Source of the DNA: Hyphococcus sp.
GTDB taxonomy: Bacteria > Pseudomonadota > Alphaproteobacteria > Caulobacterales > Parvularculaceae
Reading direction: 5' to 3'
Length of the DNA stretch: 19,138 bases
Assembly (NCBI GenBank): GCA_021604585.1
Contig: BQJG01000062.1
Span: forward strand, 1-19,138
Shown: positions 9,036 to 16,162 of the stretch, piece by piece
Layout: every line of letters begins with the position of its first letter
Numbering within the stretch: position 1 is the stretch's first letter
Program-made: the position numbers and the translations under genes
The notes under the pieces: model-generated
Seen by the model: the letters and a program-made list of their open reading frames with translations, nothing else
Database searches by the model: none
Told to the model about the DNA's origin: nothing

Positions 9036-9689
9036 ATGCCTACGCTTGAGACAGAAAAACCATTGGCGACGAGAGAACAGATTTTGAACGCTGCTCAAGA
9101 CTCTGTGCTCAGCAACGGGTTCGGCGCAACCTCTATTGAAGGACTGATTGCCTCGGTCGGCATATCGAAAAGCGGTTTCTTCTACCACTTTAAGGACAAA
9201 AACGAATTGGCGAAGGCGCTGCTGGTTCGCTATGTCGAGACGGATACAGCAATCCTCGAAGGGGTGTTCAAGCGTGCAGACGAGTTGAGCGAAGACCCGC
9301 TGCATAGCTATTTGATAGCGCTCAGAATGCTTGCAGAAATTTTTGCAGATCTTCCCAATGGACATCCGGGATGCGTGATCGCATCGGTTTGTTATCACGA
9401 GCGCCTGTTTAGCCGCGACGTTCTGGAGTTTAGCAAAAATGCAGTCCTCGACTGGCGCGACAGGTTTCGCGAAAGACTTGAGCGCATTGCAGAGGTTTAC
9501 CCTCCGCGCATCGACGTCAACTTGTACGACCTTGCCGATATGATCGGTTGCGTGGGGGACGGCGGGATTATCCTGTCACGCGTAACGAAAAACCCGATGG
9601 CGCTGCCCACACAGATCAATCTGTATAGAGATTTTATTCGGCTGGTTTTTGCAGAGCAGTCTGATGCGGGAAAAGGTTCGGCGGATTGA
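9036..9689 (+). CDS. TetR/AcrR-family transcriptional regulator
   Basis: The 217-residue protein has a clear N-terminal TetR helix-turn-helix (about residues 10-60): TREQILNAAQDSVLSNGFGA, then IASVGISKSGFFYHFKDKNE with the recognition helix and the conserved FYHFKDK end. The C-terminal ligand domain (about 80-210) has a conserved-looking GHPGCVIAS stretch near 110, but I cannot name its ligand. A GAGG lies nine bases before the ATG. It is divergent from the TTC38-like gene and 184 bp upstream of the sulfatase gene on the same strand, so it could control either or both, as well as itself. It is probably a repressor released by a small molecule, as usual for the family. Confidence 0.9.
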   Translation: MPTLETEKPLATREQILNAAQDSVLSNGFGATSIEGLIASVGISKSGFFYHFKDKNELAKALLVRYVETDTAILEGVFKRADELSEDPLHSYLIALRMLAEIFADLPNGHPGCVIASVCYHERLFSRDVLEFSKNAVLDWRDRFRERLERIAEVYPPRIDVNLYDLADMIGCVGDGGIILSRVTKNPMALPTQINLYRDFIRLVFAEQSDAGKGSAD

Positions 9690-9724
9690 GCGGGATTTGA
9701 CTTATGGGTGGTCGGATGTGCAGA

Positions 9725-9794
9725 CTGGCGCACAGTGCGTCATATTGTGAGTGCCAGAGTGGGCCTTGACAGTCGCGCGCTGGGAGCTTTACCG
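9725..9794 (+). promoter_or_regulatory. Possible operator and promoter upstream of the sulfatase gene
   Basis: In the 184-bp gap after the TetR gene there is a small nested palindrome: CGCA-CAG-TGCG at 9729-9739 inside a looser CTGGC/GCCAG pair at 9725-9729 and 9753-9757. It is followed by a perfect -35-like TTGACA at 9766-9771. The hexamer 17 bases further on (TTACCG at 9789-9794) is a poor -10 box, so the promoter call is weak. The palindrome could be a regulator-binding site. Confidence 0.25.
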
Positions 9795-9873
9795 AAAAAA
9801 TGGAGCGCCAATGTAATCTCGCGCTGTTGCGGTGTGCTGCATGCGGGCCAGGACTCGAAAAGTAGTTGTCAAA

Positions 9874-11445
9874 ATGAACTTGCTGACTCACCAATATTAC
9901 GTCTGTTTCAAAATCGCATTGCTTTGCTTCGCCACGCTGCTGGCCTTGGCTATTGGGGCATGCGACGGCAGTGAAAAGGCGACAGAAACTCAGCATATGC
10001 CTGAAAGCCCCAAAAAGCCGAATGTGGTTTTTATTTTTGCCGACGACTTAGGGTTTGGGGATGTCGGCTACTATAATTCGTTGTCCAGGATTCCGACCCC
10101 AAATATCGACCAACTCGCAAAAGAAGGTCTGGCGTTTTCAGACGCTCATTCGCCAGCGCCGATATGCGGACCGAGCCGTTACGGCTTGCTGACTGGCAGG
10201 TATTCATGGCGCAATCCCGGCGGAACCGGAAACGGTCATGACTATGACCCAATTAAAATCGAAGCAGGCCGGTTGACGCTGGCAAGCCTGTTTCAGGAAT
10301 TAGGCTACAACACTGCGCAGATTGGAAAATGGGGGCTCCGCTATAATTATGGCGAGGCGTTGAAAAACGCGTCGATAGATAAGGATGCGATTACGCCGGA
10401 AAGCTTTGACTATTCAAAACCTATCCTCGGTCCGAACCTCCGTGGTTTCGATTACGCTTTCACGGCGGTCACATTGTCAGGGGGAAACAAGCGGACGGCG
10501 CCCGGTGTCGGGAAGTGGTATTTTGAAAATGGATTGCCCTATCAAGGGAGCAAGCCGAGGCCAGAAAATTTTGATTACTCAAAAGATCTGAAGATAACCA
10601 GCGACCGGGTTGTGGATTACATCAGAAACTATTCGGCGCCTGACAGCAATGACGCTGCTTTTAACCTTAATCGCGAAAAACCCTTCTTCATTTATTTTGA
10701 TACGATCTCGCCGCACTTGCCCTATGCACCGCAAAAAGATTTTAAAGGTAAAAGCAAGGCGGGAGAATTTGGTGACTTGATGGCTGAGCTTGATTTTCGC
10801 GTTGGCGAGATCGTTACGGCGCTAAAAGAAGCTAATCTCTATGAGAATACGATACTCATTTTCACCTCAGACAACGGTCCGGAGCAAAACGCCTATGAGC
10901 GCATACGACGGTATGACCATTACAGCATGGGGCCATGGCGTGGTGTTAAAACACATATGTGGGAAGGCGGGACTCGCGTACCGTTCATCATCCGTGGCCC
11001 CGGAATTGTCGGCGCAGGACGGTGGGTAGATGAGCCCATTATTTTGACGGACGTAATTTCAACTTTTTCAGAAATGTTTGAGTATGATATTTCCGGCCAC
11101 GCCGCCGAGGACAGCAATAGTTTCCTGCCTTTGTTGAAGAATATGCCAGGAAACTTTTCTCCAAGTCCGATTATTTACCAGAGTATCCGCGGTGATCTTG
11201 CTATTCGCGATGGCGATTGGGTCTTGATCAATGCGCCGAGTGGCGCCGCTGGCGGGCGCCGTGAACCTCAATGGTTTCGTGATTTGATCGGCGCCCAACC
11301 GCATGAAAGCGCGCGAGAACTTTTTAATTTGCGCACAGACCCGCAAGAGAAAGAAAACCTCTATGCAAGCCAGCCAGATGTCGCTGAACGCTTACTGCGC
11401 GAATTGAAGGCAATCGAAGCGGGCGCAGATCAGCGCAAGGATTAG
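9874..11445 (+). CDS. Formylglycine-dependent sulfatase, predicted lipoprotein
   Basis: The 523-residue type I sulfatase has a lipoprotein signal: a hydrophobic stretch at about 12-28 ends in AIGAC with the lipid cysteine at C30, followed by a polar linker. Catalytic features: D57-D58 in IFADDLGFGD (metal), C98 in CGPSR followed by YGLLTGR (the cysteine that FGE turns into formylglycine), K152 in GKWGLRY, H281 in SPHLPYAP, D333-N334 in TSDNGPE (metal) and K359 in GVKTHMWEGGTR. It should cleave sulfate esters in the periplasm or at the outer membrane. The exact substrate, such as an algal polysaccharide or an aryl sulfate, cannot be told. The activating enzyme is not in this window. I chose the ATG at 9874 because it directly begins the signal sequence. 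Start codons from 9832 would put charged residues ahead of it. Its Shine-Dalgarno match is poor. Confidence 0.9.
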   Translation: MNLLTHQYYVCFKIALLCFATLLALAIGACDGSEKATETQHMPESPKKPNVVFIFADDLGFGDVGYYNSLSRIPTPNIDQLAKEGLAFSDAHSPAPICGPSRYGLLTGRYSWRNPGGTGNGHDYDPIKIEAGRLTLASLFQELGYNTAQIGKWGLRYNYGEALKNASIDKDAITPESFDYSKPILGPNLRGFDYAFTAVTLSGGNKRTAPGVGKWYFENGLPYQGSKPRPENFDYSKDLKITSDRVVDYIRNYSAPDSNDAAFNLNREKPFFIYFDTISPHLPYAPQKDFKGKSKAGEFGDLMAELDFRVGEIVTALKEANLYENTILIFTSDNGPEQNAYERIRRYDHYSMGPWRGVKTHMWEGGTRVPFIIRGPGIVGAGRWVDEPIILTDVISTFSEMFEYDISGHAAEDSNSFLPLLKNMPGNFSPSPIIYQSIRGDLAIRDGDWVLINAPSGAAGGRREPQWFRDLIGAQPHESARELFNLRTDPQEKENLYASQPDVAERLLRELKAIEAGADQRKD

Positions 11446-11513
11446 CGGAGGCCTATAATACTCCACGGGTTTGGCCTAATCCTCTAAATCGATTAAGTTC
11501 TTGAACTATCCTG

Positions 11514-11542
11514 TTGACTGCTTCGCAATTGCGAAGTAAGCG
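11514..11542 (+). promoter_or_regulatory. Predicted promoter of the met operon with a 16-bp palindrome as its spacer
   Basis: TTGACT at 11514-11519 and TAAGCG at 11537-11542 are separated by exactly 17 bases. Of those, 16 (11521-11536) form the perfect palindrome CTTCGCAATTGCGAAG. Transcription would start near 11549, two bases before the SAM aptamer, which independently supports the placement. The palindrome could be an operator for a repressor acting on top of the riboswitch. The -10 box is weak, which suits a promoter of modest strength. The alternative reading, a terminator for the sulfatase gene, is less likely because no T-tract follows. The rest of 11446-11513 shows nothing else. Confidence 0.45.
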
Positions 11543-11550
11543 TCCTTTCA

Positions 11551-11671
11551 ACTCATCAAGACCAGCCGAGGGATAGGCCCTTTGACGCTGGGGCAACCGC
11601 CAGAAAGTCAGACCGGCTTTTTCGGAAAGGTGCCAATTCCTGCGGGCGGTTTTGCCTCCCGAGAGATGGGT
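11551..11671 (+). promoter_or_regulatory. SAM-I (S-box) riboswitch aptamer
   Basis: All four helices of the S-box fold are present. P1: ACTCATC (11551-11557) with GATGGGT (11665-11671). P2: CCAGC (11562-11566) with GCTGG (11587-11591), topped by GGG/CCC around the GGATAGGCCC region, with the kink-turn-like GAGGGA and TGAC sides. P3: 11597-11607 with 11617-11625. P4: CGGGCGG (11643-11649) with CCTCCCG (11655-11661, one mismatch). The conserved core stretches GGGGCAACC (11590-11598) and AAGGTGCCAATTCC (11627-11640) match the SAM-I consensus almost letter for letter, and CAAG follows P1 as expected. The aptamer sits directly upstream of metX-metB-hom, so SAM should lower methionine synthesis. 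Alphaproteobacteria more often use the unrelated SAM-II class here. Confidence 0.92.
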
Positions 11672-11714
11672 CGGACGAAGAACTGCGCCGAGGCGCACAG
11701 AATTGTTCGATTTA

Positions 11715-11762
11715 GGTCTCTTGCGAATTTCCTGTTGAGACGACGTGGAACGCAAAGAGGCC
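11715..11762 (+). promoter_or_regulatory. Riboswitch expression platform: hairpin that hides the metX ribosome-binding site
   Basis: GGTCTCTTGCG (11715-11725) pairs with CGCAAAGAGGCC (11751-11762): 11 pairs with one bulged A at 11754. The right arm contains the metX Shine-Dalgarno AAGAGG (11755-11760), six bases before the ATG, so the hairpin would block translation. The left arm can instead pair with CGAGAGAT at 11660-11667 (eight pairs, two of them wobbles), which overlaps the 3' strand of P1 and the foot of P4. Aptamer plus hairpin (OFF) and anti-sequestor (ON) are therefore mutually exclusive. No T-tract follows, so control should be translational. A second small hairpin (TGCGC/GCGCA near 11684-11697) lies between. 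Confidence 0.75.
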
Positions 11763-11766
11763 GGTA

Positions 11767-12759
11767 ATGACCGCAGCTCAAAAAGAACGAACCGAAACCA
11801 AGCCGCAAAAGTCGCAACCCTTTTGTGACGTCAGCGTATTTTTGCCCGCCGATTTCACGCTGGATAGCGGCGAAACGCTGAGCCGCCCTGAATTGAAAGT
11901 TCGCGTCTACGGCGATCTGGAAAATCCTGCTGTCGTCGTGACCGGCGGCATCTCCGCTGGACGCGCCGTCGCAGACTGCAAGGATTGCCAAGGCTGGTGG
12001 CGCGACATTGTCGCGCCGGGCGGATTTGTTGATCTCAACAATTACTGCGTCATTGGTTTTGATTTTCTGCCCAATGCTGGTGAGACGGCGCGCACGGTCA
12101 CGACACGAGATCATGCGCGGGCGCTGGCTGATGCGCTTGATGTTCTCAACATTGAAAAGCTTTACGCATTTGTCGGCGCTTCTTATGGCGGCATGATCGG
12201 GCTCGCCTTTGCTTCGGAATTTCCCGGCCGCCTTGAAAAACTCTGCGCGATTTCGGCGCCTGACAGGCCACACCCGGCCGCAACTGCATTGCGCGGCGTT
12301 CAGCGCCGGATCGTAAATTTTGGCGTGAAAGCCGGCGATGGGAAGTCCAGCGTTGCGCTTGCGCGCCAGCTCGCCATGGTCACCTACAGAACGCCGGAAG
12401 AATTTGAGGCGCGCTTTGACAGCAACCCGGGCAAGGCGGCGGGCGATGCTTATGATGTTTGCGAGTATCTTGTGGCGCGCGGCAACGCTTATGAGATGGA
12501 CCCGCAGCGATATGTGACTCTTTCCGATTCAATCGATCGGCATCGCGTCGACGCGGCGAGCCTTAAGACGAAAACTTTGTTCGTTGCAGCGACATCTGAC
12601 CGGCTCGCGCCGCTTTCCGGCATCCAGCGCCTCGCATCTGCCGTGAAAGGTGCGCAACTCATCGAAATCGAGTCTTTGTATGGCCATGACGCGTTCTTGA
12701 AAGAGACCGGCGCCTTGGGCCCGCATATTAAAAAATTCCTGAAGGAGAAAAGATCATGA
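11767..12759 (+). CDS. metX: Homoserine O-acyltransferase, MetX family (probably O-succinyl)
   Basis: The 330-residue alpha/beta-hydrolase-fold protein has the MetX triad: S139 in GASYGGM, D278 in ATSDRLAP and H307 in YGHDAF. It has an early GGISAGR segment, where MetX proteins carry the substrate-binding loop, and NYCVIGFDFLPNAGET near 92. It activates homoserine by O-acylation, the first committed step to methionine. It is shorter than the usual 360-380-residue acetyltransferases and resembles the short MetX forms found with metB and hom. Some of those use succinyl-CoA, and the E. coli-like MetB next door fits that donor. Acetyl-CoA is not excluded. It is the first gene behind the SAM riboswitch, with AAGAGG six bases before the ATG, and its stop overlaps the metB start by ATGA. 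Confidence 0.82.
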   Translation: MTAAQKERTETKPQKSQPFCDVSVFLPADFTLDSGETLSRPELKVRVYGDLENPAVVVTGGISAGRAVADCKDCQGWWRDIVAPGGFVDLNNYCVIGFDFLPNAGETARTVTTRDHARALADALDVLNIEKLYAFVGASYGGMIGLAFASEFPGRLEKLCAISAPDRPHPAATALRGVQRRIVNFGVKAGDGKSSVALARQLAMVTYRTPEEFEARFDSNPGKAAGDAYDVCEYLVARGNAYEMDPQRYVTLSDSIDRHRVDAASLKTKTLFVAATSDRLAPLSGIQRLASAVKGAQLIEIESLYGHDAFLKETGALGPHIKKFLKEKRS

Positions 12760-13967
12760 GCCACGCCTATCGCCCAGAAACGTTGATTGCTTCCGCTGGC
12801 GTTGCAGCTGATCCCGCCTTTAATTCGGTTTCGCCGCCGCTGCATCTGTCGGCGAATTACGCGTGGAGTGATCCGCTGGACAAACCGCAATATGACTATG
12901 CGCGGTCTGGCAATCCAACGCGCACCCAATTGGAGGAGGCGATTTCGCAGCTGGAAGGCGCCGCGCGCGGCGTCGTGGTGTCTTCAGGCATGGCGGCGCT
13001 AGATCTTGTCCTGAACCTTGTCGATCCGGGCGATGTGGTTCTCGCACCGCATGATTGTTATGGCGGCACGCACCGGCTGCTGACCGCGCGCGCCAAACGC
13101 GGTCAGTTTGAGCTTGTCTACGCTAACCAGACAGACCCGGTTGCATTGGCGGCGGCTTTTCAGCGCAAGCCGAAACTGGTTTTGGTGGAGACGCCGTCAA
13201 ATCCGTTGCTGCGCATTACCGACATTCGTGCGGTCGTTGCTCACGCGAAATCGTGCCGGGCGATTGTTGTTGCGGACAACACTTTCCTATCGCCCGCGCT
13301 TCAGCGCCCGCTCGATCTGGGTTGCGATGTTGTAGTGCATTCGACCACCAAATTCATCAATGGTCATTCCGATGTGGTTGGCGGCGCTGTGCTCGCTAAG
13401 GATAAGGCGCTTGGCGATGAACTTGCCTGGTGGGCGAATTGTACGGGCGTTACGGGCGCGCCGTTTGACTCATTTCTCACCTTGCGCGGACTGAGAACGT
13501 TGTTCCCACGAATTGAGCGGCAGCAAGCGACAGCAGGCGAAGTTGTCGCACGGCTCGCGGGCGATGACCGTATCGCGCAAATTTACTACCCGGGGTTAGA
13601 GACCCATCCTGGCCATGAGATTGCCATGGCACAGCAAAATGGCTTCGGCTCGATGTTTTCGATTGAATTTTCGGAGGGCGTCGATGTTATTGAACTGCTG
13701 CGCCAGCTCGAAATCTTTACAATAGCAGAGTCGCTTGGCGGCTTTGAAAGCCTGGTTTGCACGCCTGCGGCGATGACTCATGCGGCCATGACGCCAGAGG
13801 CGCGTGCGACAGCAGGTATTAGTGATCGTCTTGTTCGGTTTTCGATTGGACTTGAGCATGTGGACGATCTCGTGCGAGATATTGAGACGGCGCTTGATCT
13901 TGCTATTGCTGAAAGTGCCGGAAATGTAGCGTATTTGGCGAATGGGGCGGCGAGCAAATGTGCCTAG
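12756..13967 (+). CDS. metB: Cystathionine gamma-synthase, PLP-dependent
   Basis: The 403-residue Cys/Met-metabolism PLP enzyme shares long blocks with E. coli MetB: APHDCYGG near 97, PKLVLVETPSNPLLR near 139, VADNTFLSPALQ near 172, HSTTKFINGHSDVVGG with the PLP lysine K199, LAWWANCTGVTGAPFDS near 228 and MTPEARATAGIS near 345. It joins O-succinylhomoserine with cysteine to give cystathionine in the cytoplasm. A direct sulfhydrylase (MetZ) role is possible but less likely given this similarity. The start codon overlaps the metX stop (ATGA), with AGGAG eight bases ahead, so its translation is probably coupled to metX and thus indirectly to the riboswitch. A cystathionine beta-lyase is not in the window. 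Confidence 0.9.
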   Translation: MSHAYRPETLIASAGVAADPAFNSVSPPLHLSANYAWSDPLDKPQYDYARSGNPTRTQLEEAISQLEGAARGVVVSSGMAALDLVLNLVDPGDVVLAPHDCYGGTHRLLTARAKRGQFELVYANQTDPVALAAAFQRKPKLVLVETPSNPLLRITDIRAVVAHAKSCRAIVVADNTFLSPALQRPLDLGCDVVVHSTTKFINGHSDVVGGAVLAKDKALGDELAWWANCTGVTGAPFDSFLTLRGLRTLFPRIERQQATAGEVVARLAGDDRIAQIYYPGLETHPGHEIAMAQQNGFGSMFSIEFSEGVDVIELLRQLEIFTIAESLGGFESLVCTPAAMTHAAMTPEARATAGISDRLVRFSIGLEHVDDLVRDIETALDLAIAESAGNVAYLANGAASKCA

Positions 13968-14989
13968 ATGTACAGGAAAAAGTGAGTCTGAACGACTTTA
14001 AACATGAAGGATTGGCGCGGAGGTTGCGCGTTTCCGTTGCCGGGCTTGGCGTGATCGGCGAAGGCGCCGCTTTGCGCCTTGCGCAGGTCGACGAGCCATA
14101 TGCGCTATGCGCGGCGCTGGTGAATGATCCGACCAAGGAGCGCGAAGCAAGCCTTGCGAAGTTGCGAACATATTCCGACCCTGATGTTTTTCTCGTTGAA
14201 CACCCCGACGTGGTTGTTGATGCCCTGCCATCTGGAGAGGCTGGTCGCCGATTGATCGAAGCAGCGTTGTCGCGCGGGATCAGCGTCGTCACCGCAAATA
14301 AACAGGCCATTGCAGGCGTCTTGACGCCGCTGCACGAGCTTGCCAGTCGCAACAAAGCGACATTCGCTTATTCGCCATCGGTTGGCGGCGGCGCCCCGAT
14401 GATCGAAACCATGCGCCGGTCGCGAGTGGAAGGCGAGGCGCGTGTCGTTTCCGCTATTCTCAATGGAACGGTGAATTACATCCTCTCAGCCATGAAAAGC
14501 GGCGCTTCATTCAATGAGGCGATCCGCGCGGCGCAGGAGGCTGGCTTTGCGGAGCCTGATCCGACGGCGGATCTTTCGGGCGAGGATGCCCGGGCCAAGA
14601 TCTCCATTCTCACCTATGAAGCTTTTGGCCGGGAATTTCCTCAAAACTCAATTCGTGTTGAGGCGCTAACAGCAGAGCGGGCGGCGGAGTTCATCAAACT
14701 TGGCGGCATCTGGAAGCAGATGTCGGTGATAAAGCGGGCTGGCGATGGCGGCATCTCAGCTCGAGTCCGGTTTGAGCGTGTCGATGAAGATGCGCTGTTC
14801 TCCAAAGTGGAGGGCGAGGGCAACGCTTTGCGCGTGCTCAACACCAATGGCGGCGAGTTCACCTGTCAGGGCAAAGGCGCTGGACGCGGGCCGACCGTCG
14901 ACAGCATTTTCGCGGAGCTCGAAAAAATCGCCAAGGCGCCGCCGGTCGATAGTGAAAATAATGCGCGCCGCATAACCACTTTCAGCTAG
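13958..14989 (+). CDS. hom: Homoserine dehydrogenase, short form without ACT domain
   Basis: The 343-residue enzyme reduces aspartate semialdehyde to homoserine with NAD(P)H. It shows the Rossmann motif GLGVIG (29-34), VTANK with K115, the catalytic-domain stretch ILNGTVNYIL (167-176), GFAEPDPTADLSGEDARAK (196-214, family lysine at K214) and a C-terminal GKGAGRGPTVDSI. Common bacterial Hom proteins have 430 or more residues with a C-terminal ACT domain that senses threonine. This one ends without it, so allosteric threonine inhibition is not expected and control may rest on the riboswitch. The ATG at 13958 overlaps the metB end by 10 bases in another frame. A GTG at 13982 is an alternative with a badly spaced AGGA. 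It supplies the MetX substrate. Confidence 0.92.
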   Translation: MCLDVQEKVSLNDFKHEGLARRLRVSVAGLGVIGEGAALRLAQVDEPYALCAALVNDPTKEREASLAKLRTYSDPDVFLVEHPDVVVDALPSGEAGRRLIEAALSRGISVVTANKQAIAGVLTPLHELASRNKATFAYSPSVGGGAPMIETMRRSRVEGEARVVSAILNGTVNYILSAMKSGASFNEAIRAAQEAGFAEPDPTADLSGEDARAKISILTYEAFGREFPQNSIRVEALTAERAAEFIKLGGIWKQMSVIKRAGDGGISARVRFERVDEDALFSKVEGEGNALRVLNTNGGEFTCQGKGAGRGPTVDSIFAELEKIAKAPPVDSENNARRITTFS

Positions 14990-14998
14990 AAGAAGAAC

Positions 14999-16162
14999 AT
15001 GACTTCGCTGAATCATCAAAACGGGGCGCTTGGCGCCGCGGCTTTGGCTGCGCGCGCGGCGAAACGCCTTGTGGTCAAGGCGGGTTCGGCGATTTTGTGC
15101 GGCGCGGACGGCGCAGTGCGCGGCGCCTGGCTGTCCTCACTCGCTGGCGATATCGCCTATATGCGCAAACAAGGCTGCCATGTTGTTGTGGTGACGTCTG
15201 GCGCCATCGCCATCGGCCGCAAACGACTAGGGCTTGCTGGTCCGCTGCGGCTGGATGAAAAGCAGGCGGCCTCCGCGGCGGGGCAGGCGGCGCTCGCGCA
15301 AGCTTGGCAAGTTGCGCTGGAGCCGCATGACATTACGATCGCGCAAATATTACTAACGCTGGACGATACTGAAAACCGCCGACGTTATCTCAATGCGCGC
15401 GCAACATTCCGAACGCTGCTGGACCTTGGCGCACTGCCGCTGGTCAATGAAAATGACACAATCGCAACCAGCGAAATTCGTTATGGCGATAATGACCGGC
15501 TGGCGGCGCACGCTGCGCAACTGGTTGAAAGCGATTTGTTGATCATGCTGTCTGATATAGATGGGCTATACACAGCTGATCCTCGCACGGAAGCGAACGC
15601 CGCGCACATTCCGTATGTTTCATCGATCACGCTGGAGATTGAACGTGCGGCAGGTGGCGTTAACAGACAGGCTGGCGTTGGCTCGGGCGGCATGGCGTCA
15701 AAGATTGCGGCGGCGAAGATCGCCGGGAATTCAGGCTGCGCGGCGATCATTGCGCCGGGCATGGGCGATCATCCCTTGCGTGCTGTTTTGGAAGGCGGAA
15801 GGGCGACCTTGTTCAAACCGTCAGCAACGCGTGATAGTGCGAGGCGGCAATGGATCGCAGGGCGCTTGAAACCCTTGGGTCAAATCACAATCGATGAAGG
15901 CGCGGTGAAAGCACTGTTCAATGGCGCCAGCCTGTTGCCCGCCGGTGTGAAAGCTGTCGCCGGTGAGTTCGCGCGCGGAGATGCGGTTGAAATCGTATCA
16001 GTGAGCGGCAAGCTGATCGGTCAGGGGCTCAGCGCTTATGATGCAGTTGAAGCGGTTAAAGTGGCGGGCGCCAAGTCGGAACAGATTGAAGCGCTGCTTG
16101 GCTATCGCCGGCGTCCGGCTTTAGTGGAAAAAGACGATCTTATTTTAAGGTCAGAGCGATGA
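14999..16162 (+). CDS. proB: Glutamate 5-kinase with PUA domain
   Basis: The 387-residue protein catalyses the first step of proline synthesis, glutamate plus ATP to glutamyl 5-phosphate. The amino-acid-kinase domain (about 20-270) has LVVKAGSAIL with K27, VVVVTSGAIAIGRKRLGL near 64, PLVNENDTI near 152, EIRYGDNDRL near 163, SDIDGLYTADPR near 187 and GSGGMASKIAAAKIA near 234. The C-terminal PUA domain (about 285-370) includes DEGAVKALFNGASLLPAGVK. It starts 9 bases after hom, with AGAAGAA as a weak ribosome-binding site, and ends overlapping proA by ATGA. No terminator or clear promoter lies between hom and proB, so it probably belongs to the met transcript. Confidence 0.95.
   Translation: MTSLNHQNGALGAAALAARAAKRLVVKAGSAILCGADGAVRGAWLSSLAGDIAYMRKQGCHVVVVTSGAIAIGRKRLGLAGPLRLDEKQAASAAGQAALAQAWQVALEPHDITIAQILLTLDDTENRRRYLNARATFRTLLDLGALPLVNENDTIATSEIRYGDNDRLAAHAAQLVESDLLIMLSDIDGLYTADPRTEANAAHIPYVSSITLEIERAAGGVNRQAGVGSGGMASKIAAAKIAGNSGCAAIIAPGMGDHPLRAVLEGGRATLFKPSATRDSARRQWIAGRLKPLGQITIDEGAVKALFNGASLLPAGVKAVAGEFARGDAVEIVSVSGKLIGQGLSAYDAVEAVKVAGAKSEQIEALLGYRRRPALVEKDDLILRSER

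Noticed and set aside
11521..11536. The 16-bp palindrome read as a terminator of the sulfatase gene
   Set aside because: No T-run follows on either strand, and the -35/-10 spacing plus the aptamer position explain it better as an operator within a promoter.
11551..11671. Alternative call as SAM-II or SAM-IV riboswitch
   Set aside because: The four-helix layout with GGGGCAACC and AAGGTGCCAATTCC is that of SAM-I. SAM-II is a short pseudoknot without these, and no extra SAM-IV pseudoknot helices were evident downstream.
11453..11755. A 100-codon minus-strand open frame between the sulfatase gene and metX
   Set aside because: The region is fully explained by the promoter, the SAM-I aptamer and its platform. 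The frame has no similarity or start signal.
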